Part shown: positions 9,600-20,107 of the stretch, piece after piece
How positions within the stretch are numbered: position 1 is the stretch's first letter
How the letters are laid out: each line of letters starts with the position of its first letter
Program-made: the position numbers and the translations under genes
Notes under the pieces: generated by a model
What the model saw: only the letters and a program-made list of their open reading frames with translations
Database searches by the model: none
Told to the model about the DNA's origin: nothing
DNA from: Hydractinia symbiolongicarpus
Lineage: Eukaryota > Cnidaria > Hydrozoa > Anthoathecata > Hydractiniidae
Assembly (NCBI RefSeq): GCF_029227915.1
Contig: NC_079888.1
Location: 3,237,001-3,301,000, forward strand
Length of the DNA: 64,000 nucleotides
Direction: 5' to 3'

Positions 9600-11537
9600 T
9601 AAAAAACATTTATAATAAAACAAGAAGCGTTAATGACTTTAACAAATAAAAAAGTCAACGGAATTATGTAGTAAATCTGAATAAACTTTCAAAGAGACAG
9701 TTCTTTGAAAAGGTTGAACGTAATAAAACGAGCAGCAGTTCTAAAGATTTCTGGTCAGCTTGTAAACCCTTTTTTAGCAACAAATGTATTTCAAATGAAG
9801 CTGTCTCTTTGATTGAAAATAGTATTGTTGTTCAGAATGAAAAAGAAGTTGCAGATATTTTTAACGATTATTCCACGAATGTTACGTCTTCTCTAGGCAT
9901 TGTCAAGTGGAAAAATGATTATGTTTGCACTGAGTTATATCAGATCCTAGATAAGTATTCAGATCACCCGAGCATTAACAACATTAAGGATTTATATAAT
10001 GACGGATCTACTTTCAAATTCTGTCATATTCACCCATGGGAGACTTATCAAGTCATTATGAGTATTAACCACCCCCCCAAAAAAAGTGGTCAAATTTCGA
10101 CTAAAGTTCTCCAATCTGTTGCTAGGATTTGTGGTGTTCCTCTCACTGATTGCATTAACACGTGTATCTTAGAAGGCACTTTTCCAACGGAGCTAAAGTT
10201 AGCTAGTGTCATTCCTATTCATAAACAGGATGACACTACTCTAAAAAAGAATTATAGGCCCATTAGCCTCCTTCCAACCTTATCGAAAGTTTTTGAAAAG
10301 CTTCTCTCTTCAATTAAATGTTTTTTTCCAAAAAATTTTTTCAAGTAATTCTTGTGGATTCCGAGCAAAATATAGTACACAGACAGCCCTGATAAATTTG
10401 CTCCATTAATGGCAATCTTGTCTTGATAATTCTGGTAAAGTTGGTACTGTTCTTATGGACTTATCTAAAGCATTTGACTGTCTACCACATAAACTTCTAA
10501 TTGCAAAATTAGCAGCATATGATTTCAGTCAAAATAGTTTAAAACTTCTTAGGCATTATCTTAGTAACTGATTCCAGAGAGTGAAGATAGGATCAGCTTA
10601 CAGTATGTGGCTTGAGATCCTTCTAGGAGTGCCTCAAGGTTCAATATTAGGTCCTCTATTATTTAACATATTTATAAATGATTTTATTTTGTTCATGCAA
10701 AGGACAGAAGTTTGCAATTTTGCTGACGACAATACCCTGTACAGTTGTGCATCATCAATCGATTCTGTTATTTCTGATCTAGAAGTAGATATGGAAAACT
10801 CATTGCGTTGATTTAAAGCTAACCAACTCGTTGCTAACCCAGCTAAATTTCAGCTCATGTTCTTGGGCATGGATAAGAGAAAATTAGCTTTGTACATCAA
10901 TCAGAAGCAAATTATTCCTTCCTACAGTGTTAAATTATTAGGAATACATATTGACAAGAAACTTAAAGTTGATATACATATAAATACTATTTGTAATCAA
11001 GCTACCAAAAAGTTGCGATGTCTCCAACGTATTAGGAAATTTGTTACAGATCAACAAGCAATACGCCTATGTAATGCGTTTGTTTTATCAACTTTTAAGT
11101 ATTGTCCTCTTATATGGATGTACTGTAGCAAAACCTGTAATAATAATGTTAATAGGGTTCACAAAAGAACATTAAGAACAGTAACTGGAGAGTATGAGTG
11201 TTCTCTGCGTGATTTTATCTACTGGCGGTGTTACAATACACACCGCAAATATAAATATTATGTTATCAGAAATTTACAAAAGCTTGTTCGGATCAAATGC
11301 AGACTTAATAAAAAGTCTCCTTTAATACAAGAACACTTCTCACACACTACGTAATTCGAGTGTACTCTGTCTTCCTCCAACTAAATCAGTACGTTTTGGA
11401 ACAAACTCGTTGTTATTTAGAAGCTGTCAATTATGGAACTTGCTTCCTCAAAAAATAAAGTTATCTGGTTCTATTGAGGACTTCAAAAAATCGCTAGTAT
11501 CTTGGACTGGACTAAAGTGTTTATGTCCGCTTTGTAA
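9600..11537 (+). pseudogene. Reverse transcriptase of a CR1/Jockey-like LINE
   Basis: Broken over several frames. Visible blocks in order: a spacer FFEKVERNKTSSSSKDFW (about 9700), KKNYRPISLLPTLSKVFEKL, LMDLSKAFDCLPHKLL (catalytic Asp of motif A), LGVPQGSILGPLLF (motif B), NFADDNTLY (motif C, FADD), then the thumb KLLGIHIDKKL and the TFKYCPLIWMYCSK block, ending at a LCPLCK-like C-terminus at about 11537. Stops at about 10346, 10570 and 10811 plus frameshifts make it dead. The right flank does not match the satellite found at the left, so the 3' junction is unresolved. Confidence 0.85.
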
Positions 11538-11540
11538 ATA

Positions 11541-14500
11541 ATAGCCCTATTTATATTTGGACAACCTCCTTTATGAAAGTCACTGCGACACAACACCATC
11601 CTAAGACCCGTTGTATCTTTTTTATACCTTACAGCGAGCGCAGCGGAGAAAAAAGACAAAAAGTCCCGGGGCGAAGTTACCTGCGACCGTGCAATAACGT
11701 CTCGTTTCTATCATTTACATTACTCGCGAAAGAACTTTTCAAAATTCTGAATTTTGGTCAAATCTCCATAAAAGCGGACATCTCGATAAAGCGGACAATC
11801 CTTTTTTAAGCTAACGATTTGGGGATATTAACATAAAACTATTTCTTCCTACACTCAAATTTCAAAAATAACTTTTTTTGAGAGAATTTATGTTAAATAT
11901 TGCAAATTTATGGACTTAGGTTCTGACTATTATATTAATACTCCAGTTCCGTCTGTCTGTGTGTCTGTCCGTCCGTCGGCAAAACAATTAGTCGGTAAAA
12001 AAATATTGGTCACTTGGACGAAATTTGATCACTTTTGGCCGACTAAATTTTTGAATTTAGTCACAAATAAAGAATAATTGCATAAAATTGATAAAAAGTA
12101 GCAACGAGAAAGGAAAAACGGCAAAAAGTTGGTCGAAAAAAAAGTTAGGTTTTTAATTTTTCTCTATAAAACGTCTCCTAAAAACTATAATCTATTAGCT
12201 ATAAAACATTTTGTTCACATTTTAATTAGAACAAATCATGTGATAAAACAAATCGACTTGGTCATCTGTATTGTGTATTGTATGCTAAGTTAAATTTTCC
12301 GTGATGGGTTTATAAATTAATGTACCGGCAAAGTAACGAACAATTAACATTGTTATCGTGACAAAAATTTATCTATATATATACACGCCATCCGGATAAG
12401 CTACTGCGTGCGTTGTAAGCATTTTGCCACACGTAGTGTAGTGGATTCGTCTGTTGCTCTCAACTTTTGGGGCCGCGGATCAAATTTTGCTCACTGTCTG
12501 AAGTATGATAATTTAAAACGTTTATTTGCCTTCTTTAATGAAATTAATGATTTAAAAACAAAATTCCACACGGAGAAAAAATACATATTTAACGATAATA
12601 AGAAAACTACAAAAATTCTACCCTTTTAAAGAGTTAGCGGATAATTCAATATGTGAATTTTTGTCAAATCTTATTATCTTCCAGCCAAAAATGCATGCAA
12701 ACCAGTATCCTCTTTCGGGCAAAACGAAGGTATACTCTGCGGAGACAATAAACTTTAGAATCCCCCCTCCCCACCTCCTCACACACATTAAAAAAAAACT
12801 GTTTCCTAAGGCACGGATATGTGCGTGGAATAACTACATGTGATATGATGAGTTTTCAATAGATTTAAAAAATTTATACACTGCAAAGTGGAGCATCTAG
12901 AGTTAGGTCAAAGAACTAAGAACAGCTTCCTTTGGTCTTTTCTAAATTGGCATAAACCAAAAACACCTGCATATACAGAGGCGAGTTTTGACAACTTTTT
13001 TATTGTTACTCAGTTTCGCAAGTGGGTCCCGACTTGCCTAAATCGCCTAATATGAAGGAGCAGCAGGCAAGTGTTTGAGTTTTTTTCGATTTTTTTGTCT
13101 GTTCTCACCTGGAAATGCCCGCGCCTGTTCGATTCACCGTCTCGTACCGCCAAAGTTATTAGCTCTAGTTAATTCGGACCTTTAATGGTTTTTAAAGTGA
13201 GAGTTTTTTTAACCACCGACGTTCAACTGAAAGCCCCCACGGTACCTTCAGCGTTTCCGGCAAGTACCCTTTTTCATAATCTTAAGCACTATCCTAAACT
13301 TGCCATTCCCGCAATGCAATTTGTGACAACGAACGGGGGTGGGATGGGGGTGGGGGCGTCTAAGTTCCTTGAAGGGAAGGTCGACTCATTTTCAATTTTT
13401 TATTTTTTATTTTTGTGCATAAAAAGCTTGGGTACGACCCGTGGCTTTGAAGGATTGAATGTTTTTAAAGGATTAAAAGTTTTTAACCGATTAAGTAGTT
13501 TTATGGATTAAAATTTTGAATAACTATCTTCCACATGTTTTTAGACAGAAGCAAGTAGTATTTAAGATAAATTTTGGGTGGGACTTTACGCATCCAACCA
13601 CGGCGGTCATAGAAACCATTTTTTGTTATTTTAATGGTACTTTCCTGCTTTATGTTAGATGTTTAACTTTTGAGCCTCTTACTAAGACAGTATATTGCAG
13701 TAAATAATGAATGTTAAATGTGGCGTTGTAGAAGTAGTCAGAAAGCCTCATCCTAAGCAAACTCAGACAAACAGTACAGCAACCTTTTGCCACAATTTTT
13801 CTGTTGTTGAAGGCATTAAAGCAAGAACGATTTCTTTATTGGCGTTTTAAGTTATTCTGCGGATAAATTACTGGGTTTTCCTCTGTTTCGGCGTCCTTTT
13901 TCTCTTAGAAATTCCGCATCAACTCTCCGAAAGATGATTTGACATTAGTAAAATCCGTTACGTTCAATCCACACACGTGACCCTAGGGATCATAAATGTA
14001 CTGTCTCAAGTTATGACATTCTCGTTAAAAACCTTGTACAGCTGGCCCTCGTCATAAAACAACAGCGTTGTTGTTTTAATTTTCAAATGTATTTCGTTCC
14101 ACACATTTTCCATTACAGATCATATAGATTGCTGCCCCAGTGCAAAGAGTGAAAGTGTAAGAGTGACTTCTAATGAAATACTATGGAAGGGTCTCTCTTA
14201 AAGTGCATGACTTTTCCCAAACGTTAATTTGCTACATTTCTGGGACCGCAAGTAAGGAAGTAAGCCAGAAAAGTAATTTAAAGGTGTTTTTTAATCAGAA
14301 ACATAAATACGATGGAAGTTAACTTCAAAACAAACGGAAAGTAAAAAGTTTAGAAAAAAAAATTTTGGTCCCAGAAATCTCGTGTAAAACAAACGAAATA
14401 GTAAAGGTGAAAAATGTTCCGATTTGAGTTTTGTGGGACCTCGCTTAGATTTGTTTTTTTGAAGTCGCGGAACCATAAAACTATCAAAAACAACAACTTT

Positions 14501-14944
14501 TTTTCTGGGACCGGCAGTGGTCCCAGAAAACTTTTCGGTCCCAGAAAAGCAGCTTGTAAGTGAGAAAAGGTCCCAGTAATCTACCAAATGTACAAACTTA
14601 CTTACTTACTTACTTACATACATACTTACTTACTTACTTACTTCACTTTAATTACTTCACTTTAATTACTTCACTTTAATTACTTTAATCTGTTAATTAT
14701 TTGTTAATGGTAACAGAATAATAGAGTATATAATCAGTCTCATAGACATCATTTGACAACATTTGTATGACCTATTCATAATTTTTTGCCAGCGCTTCTC
14801 CTGACAAAAGCTTCTTGAAATTTTTGGCTGACTGTTTTTTTTTAATTGGAAAGTTTAGTTAATTTATATACATACTGTACCGGTTTTCAAAAGACTACCA
14901 CCTACACCAGTAGCAACAACAAAAACAACAACGTAGGCTGAAAA
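11541..14944. other. Gene-free stretch with decayed repeats
   Basis: I see no convincing gene. At about 12430-12500 a degraded tRNA-like SINE head is possible (GTAGTGTAGTGGATTC as an A-box-like word and GCGGATCAAATTTTGC as a poor B box). 14233-14583 is rich in TGGGACC/GGTCCCA words, including an inverted pair around 14515, and may be a MITE. The rest is A/T-rich unique-looking DNA. Confidence 0.5.
14595..14690 (+). repeat. (ACTT)n microsatellite with TTCACTTTAATTAC repeats
   Basis: Runs of CTTA units, then three copies of a 14-bp unit containing ACTTCACTTTAATT. A similar (ACTT)n tail ends the SINE at 25018, so this may be the tail of another SINE. Confidence 0.7.
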
Positions 14945-16249
14945 ATGATCAGAGATTACAGTAAAACATGGGAGAAAAAGAGAAAATATACATTCATTGC
15001 TTATACGCTTCACCTTTTTGCGGTGGGCATAGACCAATCTGCTGTAATTGTGACATTATGGGCTTATTTAACGACTTGGAATGGCCTCGAAAATCTCGAA
15101 TTGTTTTATGGAATAATCGGCGCCTCATATTATTTTCCCACAGTTTTATTTTCCACCTTTATCGCAAGGTTTGCGGACAGAACAAGACGTACAACATTAA
15201 TTATATTAATGTGCAATTTTCTTGGCATATTTGGATGTTTTTTGTACATGATCCCCACATCTCCTATCTTTGCCGCAGTGGGACGATTCTTTGTTGGATT
15301 TACTACAGTTATGAGAATAGTAATCCGTGCAGAAGTAGCTAGGTCGTATCCGCCCGATGAAATGAAGAGAAAAATGCCAGTTTTAATGGCGTCATTTTTT
15401 CTAGGAATCGGACTTGGTCCGATCATTGTTAGTTTTTTTCAAAATATTGATGTTGTCGTTTTTAGTCTGCATATAACTATACATAATGTTTGTGGTATCA
15501 TCTCCCTATTTCTAATTATTGTGTCACAAACAGGTATTCTCTTACTAGCGAGCGACCTATCCAAAGAATATGACTTAAAAGAAGAGACTGGGGAGGAAGA
15601 TATTAGAAATCGAAGTTACAAAAAAGAATCGTTCTCATTTGTAATCAGAAAAATTGTTGAAAGTTTTGACTTTATGTTTATAATGTTTTTCACGTTTGTG
15701 TCTGCGTTTTGTCAAGAAATCTTCACGCGAAGTTTTCCAGTAATTATCACGGTGTTATCGTTACCTTATTATGTAAATACAATTTTTTACTTCTTCTACA
15801 GCCTCGTGATGTTCGGAATTATTGTAGCACTCACATTGACGAAGCTAACTTACAAAACGGTTTATATTTGTGGAATAGCTAGCGTTGTATTTGGTTTTCT
15901 GGCAGGATGTTTCCAGACTATATTAATAAAAGGACACCATATACACATTCCTATCATAATAATGCTGACAATAATTCTGGCTGTATGCATTACTATAGGA
16001 GAGATAGGAGAACAAATTTTTTTAGTTATTGTTGCATCATCAATGGTAGCTTCGAAACATCAAGCTTACGTTGAAAGTTTGAGATTTAATATATTAAATT
16101 TTTGCTTTGTAGTTGGAAGTTTAGCATCTGCTTATCTGGTCCAACATTGCTATACATTCATAGTTGGTTTGACATTGTTGTCTCCGGTCGTTTTATTTAT
16201 TTTGATTGCAAGAAGAAAATCGTTTATAAACCCCAAAATCTTGATATAA
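14945..16249 (+). CDS. Major facilitator superfamily transporter, intronless
   Basis: 434 codons, uninterrupted. Twelve hydrophobic segments are evident. Between segments 2 and 3 lies ARFADRTRR (residues 74-82), a form of the MFS signature loop. VGRFFVGFTTVMRIVIRAEV and the FFLGIGLGP stretch resemble segments 4 and 5 of lysosomal MFSD8/CLN7-like and related transporters. A charged central loop (residues ~205-225, KEETGEEDIRN) separates the two halves. Substrate unknown; the membrane (plasma or lysosomal) cannot be told. No introns, although spliced genes exist nearby, so a retrocopy is possible; no poly-A tract is obvious just downstream. MFSD8-like is my best guess, other MFS branches remain possible. 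Confidence 0.8.
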   Translation: MIRDYSKTWEKKRKYTFIAYTLHLFAVGIDQSAVIVTLWAYLTTWNGLENLELFYGIIGASYYFPTVLFSTFIARFADRTRRTTLIILMCNFLGIFGCFLYMIPTSPIFAAVGRFFVGFTTVMRIVIRAEVARSYPPDEMKRKMPVLMASFFLGIGLGPIIVSFFQNIDVVVFSLHITIHNVCGIISLFLIIVSQTGILLLASDLSKEYDLKEETGEEDIRNRSYKKESFSFVIRKIVESFDFMFIMFFTFVSAFCQEIFTRSFPVIITVLSLPYYVNTIFYFFYSLVMFGIIVALTLTKLTYKTVYICGIASVVFGFLAGCFQTILIKGHHIHIPIIIMLTIILAVCITIGEIGEQIFLVIVASSMVASKHQAYVESLRFNILNFCFVVGSLASAYLVQHCYTFIVGLTLLSPVVLFILIARRKSFINPKILI

Positions 16250-17374
16250 ACCACATACATTAGGTTTAAAAATATCGGTGGAAAAGGATATCTACATTTA
16301 ATATCAGCTTTATTATTTTGTCATGTCTATACTGTTGACCTTTTAAACCTTTATAATTTGATGTATAATTATTTAATTACGATCTCTTTTGTAACGGCAA
16401 CATAGTTGTGGTACGATACCATTGCTAACTTAAATTCGTAACAACGTGAATAAATTTCATTTAATATTATAAATACCTATGCTACTTTTAATAATGTCCG
16501 TTTTAAAACTGACAGGACTTAATCTAGTTGTCTGATGAAGAAATCTTTCTTTCATGGCTGAAATTGACAAAGAGCAAAAAATTTAATTTTTTGTTGATTT
16601 TTTTTCACATCCATTGAACTTTCTTTCTAAAATAATTCTTACTGTTCTAACCTAGCACATGCCAAATTTCATAAAAGGCTGACCATTGTAGCACACACAA
16701 ACACCTTGTGGGTGCCACAATCTTTCTTCAAAACCTGCATACACAGCATGTTTCCGGTTAATTAAACACGTTATTCTTATAATCTGTATAGTTATATCAG
16801 CGCCTAAAGTAATTATAGGAAGCTGTCATAAATAATAATTATATAGCCAGAATTAGTTACTTGATCTCCTGAATCTTTTAACACAAAGACTAGCCTTGCC
16901 TTTTTAAAAGTTTACTATCATAGTTTAGCAAATTTAGTAGAGTTCTAAAAATTAAAAATATAAACTTCAAAATTAATATCTGCTTTGATTTTATGGAAAG
17001 GTTTCTTTGTTAAGCTAGTATCGAAAATCTGAAACATTTGTGTGGCAGGCAAAATAATGCCATTAAAGTAAAGATCCAACAAAGAAGAAGGTGTCTTTAT
17101 CCCAAAAACAAAAAGCAACTTCTACATCTAAAAAGGTTTAAGTATCGTAAAAGCTTAAGAAAAGTTTATTACTGGCTTTCCATAGCTCAATGACCCACTG
17201 CGGCAAAAATAGAAGATGTCGAAGTAGTGACTTGCATAAAATACTATTTTGTATATAGACATGCTTACACAATTGTACAGTTGCTAGGATTTAGTTTATC
17301 CAATCCATCCACGGTATAATACTGTGTTAAAAAAAGTTTAAGTTTTATTAACATAATTTGATGCGATAAAAAAT
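16250..17374. other. Intergenic, no gene seen
   Basis: A/T-rich. A CTGATGAAG ... CTGAAATTGAC stretch near 16530 resembles the tail motif of Penelope-like repeats but is too degenerate to call. Confidence 0.5.
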
Positions 17375-17419
17375 TTCTTTCTTATCATCTTGGATGACGT
17401 CCAAGGTGATAAGAAAGAA
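17375..17419. repeat. 20-bp inverted repeat hairpin
   Basis: Arms 17375-17394 and 17400-17419 differ at one position and enclose TGACG. It lies 20 bp before the target-site-like word bordering the fold-back element. Purpose unknown; it could be the relic of a transposon end. Confidence 0.6.
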
Positions 17420-17441
17420 AATACTAACCCACTTAAAAATA

Positions 17442-18138
17442 ATAAGATAAAAACATTGTGGCTTCACGATAAAATACCAATATTAGGACCAACAATGAGT
17501 ATGTTTATTATTTTTTATTGACAATATATTTCGGATAAACATTATCCATCATCAGGTCTAAAAGCAAATAAATAATGTTAAAAACAAGTATAAAATTATT
17601 CAACATATCATACATAAATTACACCTCACACTACAACAAATCAAATTTACAAGAAAATCTAAAAACAAAACGAGTTTAGAAGAGAGTAAGGTAATTAAAT
17701 TTTTATTACCAATGCTCTGCTTCTATATTCGTCTTTTGTATTTAAAACCGGTTTGATGTAATTGATCATTAACGCCTCAAGAGTCATTAAATGATAAACG
17801 TTCCGTGTTGATGAACATAAAATTGATACATTTTCCATTGTTAAAAGATTATTGCAATCGTCGAAATGGTTTCTGAATATAGAAGCAGAGCATTGGTAAT
17901 AAAAATTTAATTACCTTACTCTCTTCTAAACTCGTTTTGTTTTTAGATTTTCTTGCAAATTTGATTTGTTGTAGTGTGAGGTGTAGTTTATGTATGATAT
18001 GTTGAATAATTTTATACTTGTTTTTAACTGTTTTTAACATTATTTATTTGCTTTTAGACCTGATGATGGATAATGTTTATCCGAAATATATTGTCAATAA
18101 AAAATAATAAACATACTCATTGTTGGTCCTAATATTGG
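17442..18138. mobile_element. Fold-back element of Penelope-like type
   Basis: Two long inverted arms, 17477-17730 (254 bp) and 17875-18138 (264 bp), are nearly identical; the right arm has a 10-bp extra copy of GTTTTTAACT. Each arm carries, in opposite orientations, a CTGATGA box, a GGATAA/TTATCC stem, CGAAA, a GTC and AATAAA, which is the arrangement of hammerhead-ribozyme motifs reported for Penelope-like element terminal repeats. The 12-bp word CACTTAAAAATA borders it on both sides (17430-17441 and 18139-18150), possibly a target-site duplication. No protein is encoded, so it is a truncated or non-autonomous copy. Confidence 0.5.
18060..18101 (+). ncRNA. Hammerhead-ribozyme-like core
   Basis: CTGATGA (18060-18066), a perfect 6-bp stem II (18068-18073 / 18077-18082, loop TGT), GAAA (18083-18086), a possible 3-bp stem III, then GTC at 18093-18095 followed by AATAAA. 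Stem I is not convincing, so self-cleavage is doubtful. The reverse copy is in the left arm of the fold-back element. Confidence 0.35.
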
Positions 18139-18150
18139 CACTTAAAAATA

Positions 18151-18578
18151 CTTTAAATTACTGTGCTTCTTATGATGAACAGATGTTGTTGACTTTATTA
18201 AAAACGCCTACAAATAAGACGTTTTAAACAATACAGAAAACCACAAAAACAACGTTTAATTGCCCGTAACTATAACTACAGATTCATTTATAACAAAGAA
18301 GTTCACTCCCGGTGGTTTAAAAATTCGTCACGGCAAATATGAATAAGTATACCAATGCAAAATTCCTAGCTAAGAAAATTGCTTTGTTTCATCACGATTA
18401 CTTCAGCCAAGTAGATTGAGGAGCTTTTCAAACTATACATTTAGGGTTCAGGCGTAAATCCCCCGTTTCTCCCTCTCTCCCCTGGCACCCCCCCGTAAAA
18501 TGCATGACTCCAAATAAATTGGGCACGAAAATATTTTTGTTGTCATAGCAACCATATGAAGTCATCAAAATCTGCTGC
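18151..18578. other. Intergenic, no gene seen
   Basis: No ORF or repeat end is recognisable between the fold-back element and module B apart from a short C-rich stretch at about 18455-18495. Confidence 0.45.
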
Positions 18579-18628
18579 TGCGCATGCGCGAAAAAGGACG
18601 TCATCCGACAAACCTCTGCGCATGCGCA
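18579..18628. promoter_or_regulatory. Two NRF1-like palindromes upstream of module B
   Basis: TGCGCATGCGCG (18579-18590) and TGCGCATGCGCA (18617-18628) match the palindromic binding site of NRF1-type activators. They lie ~100-145 bp before the first start codon of module B and stand out in an A/T-rich setting. Confidence 0.4.
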
Positions 18629-18723
18629 AAAACCTTCACCAATAAATGACAGAGTGTGACGTCATAACCTTCAACAGTAAATTAAAAAAAAATGTGTTGA
18701 TAAAATATTTCTCTGTAAATAAA

Positions 18724-19492
18724 ATGACTGCTTCAGATTTATATTTCAATGTTCAAGACATATGTAACAAGGTTGTTGAGGAGTATTCCATCCTGCTCAT
18801 GAATGCCCCAAGTCATTTAAAGAGCCAGGAAATGTGCAAAGAAGCAGTTGAAAAGAATCCCTATATATTCTGATATGTTCCCGACCTATTTAACGCACAG
18901 GAAATGTGCAATAGAGCGGTTGAAGAGGAACCCATTCGGCTCGAGTACGTTCCGTATCATTTAAAAACCCAGGAAATGTGTAAAGGGGCGGGTCAGGGAA
19001 ATCCAAGGATGCTCGTATGTGTTCCAGATCAATTTAAGACCAAAACAAGAAGTGTGCAATGAGGGTGTGTGTTATAGTCTCGAGGATGTTCCGAATCCAT
19101 TCAAGACCCAGGAAATGTGTATCAGGGCAGTTGAAAAAAATCCCTATATGTTCTCACATGTTCCAGATCGATTCAAGAACCAGGAAATGTTTAATACGGT
19201 AGTTGAATGGAATTTTAATCCGCTCGTGTTTGTTCCAGATTATCACAAAACGCGAGTCGTTGAATGCAATCCGTATATACTCAATCCGAAGTGGGTCCCG
19301 GATTGTTTCGTTACTCATGATTTATGTAGAAAGGTTGAATCTGTATTGCTCGATGTCTATTGGCAGCGGAAAGCGCAGAAGGTTCAAATTAAAAATGAAT
19401 TGATGCCTTTAACATGGCATCAAGATCGATATTGGGATTGGTGCATGCTGGATGGTGAGAAACAATTCCAAAATTATGGGCTAAATCAATAA
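18724..19492 (+). pseudogene. DUF4116-like repeat protein, first copy, module B
   Basis: I start at the ATG at 18724 rather than at an upstream in-frame ATG (18646), because it is directly preceded by TAAATAAA and followed by the same MxASDLY opening as the next gene. The protein is built from ~25-residue repeats of the type (F/L)K(T/N)QEMC..AVE..P..L..VP, known as DUF4116 and found in protists, some invertebrates and giant viruses. A TGA at 18871-18873 and a frameshift near 19040 break it; the last repeats and a C-terminal domain (ELMPLTWHQDRYWDWC) read on to 19492. Function of these repeats is unknown. Confidence 0.65.
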
Positions 19493-19513
19493 ATTCAATA
19501 AAAATTTATTGAT
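19485..19513. terminator. Perfect 11-bp hairpin overlapping a stop codon
   Basis: Arms ATCAATAAATT (19485-19495) and AATTTATTGAT (19503-19513), loop of 7 nt. The TAA stop of the repeat-protein gene is inside the left arm. It fits the series of hairpins at gene ends in modules A and B. Confidence 0.5.
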
Positions 19514-19534
19514 ATAATGTTTTTGTATAAATAA

Positions 19535-19880
19535 ATGGATGCCTCAGATTTATATCTCAGTGCTCAAGACATGGGGCTCAATTCAAGACCAAGGGAATGT
19601 GTAATAAAGCACTTGAAAAAACGCACGTATGCTTGAGTCTGTTCCATATCATCTAAAACCCCAAGAAATGTGCGTCAAAGCAGTTGATGCAGATCCCCTG
19701 GCGCTCGGGTATGTTTCAAATTGTTTCAAAACGCAAGATATGTGTAATAAAGCAGTTGAACACGGTCCCTGTATGCTCGAGCATGTTCCAAATTGTTTCA
19801 AAACCAAAAAGATGTTTATTAAGGCCATTACATATGATCACAATATAATTCGATATACTCCAGAAGAGTTCTGTTCATGA
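19535..19880 (+). pseudogene. DUF4116-like repeat protein, second copy, module B
   Basis: The ATG at 19535 is directly preceded by TATAAATAA. The opening (MDASDLYLSAQDM) matches the first copy. The frame stops at about 19634; from 19629 another frame carries three repeats (YHLKPQEMCVKAV, CFKTQDMCNKAV, CFKTKKMFIKAI) and ends at 19880 without the C-terminal domain. It is therefore a truncated, frameshifted copy, a tandem duplicate of the gene before it. Confidence 0.6.
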
Positions 19881-19897
19881 TTCTAAGGAAAACATAA

Positions 19898-20083
19898 AAC
19901 AAAACGATAAAAGAAGAGTGCGATGATTGTGAATGTGTGCTTGATGCCCATGTAAGTGCAAATGTGGGAGAAAATTTGTGGTGCAAAGTAAAATTTTATG
20001 TTGGCGTTGTTATCAGTCATATGTACTATATAACAGTGGTTTTTGTAAATGTTCGACGAAAAAATAAAAAAATTGTATTGTAA
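19898..20083 (+). CDS. Small Cys-rich ORF upstream of family X, module B
   Basis: Open between a TAA at 19895-19897 and a TAA at 20081-20083, 61 codons, with no ATG before the Cys motif. CDDCECVLDAH corresponds to CKNCERMLDAH of the module A ORF at 859-1038, and both sit just before family X. After that it reads GENLWC and a hydrophobic stretch (FYVGVVISHMYYITVVFV). An A/T inverted repeat (7 bp, 20068-20074 / 20083-20089) overlaps its stop. Probably a decayed zinc-binding protein gene. Confidence 0.4.
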   Translation, partial: NKTIKEECDDCECVLDAHVSANVGENLWCKVKFYVGVVISHMYYITVVFVNVRRKNKKIVL

Positions 20084-20107
20084 ATTTTTCTCATATAAAT
20101 AAAAGAG

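Noticed and set aside
14291-14587. Minus-strand frame of 98 codons
   Set aside because: Lies in a TGGGACC-rich repeat and gives low-complexity residues; no family resemblance.
18060-18101. Fully functional hammerhead ribozyme
   Set aside because: Core boxes are present but stem I does not pair, so only a hammerhead-like motif is claimed.
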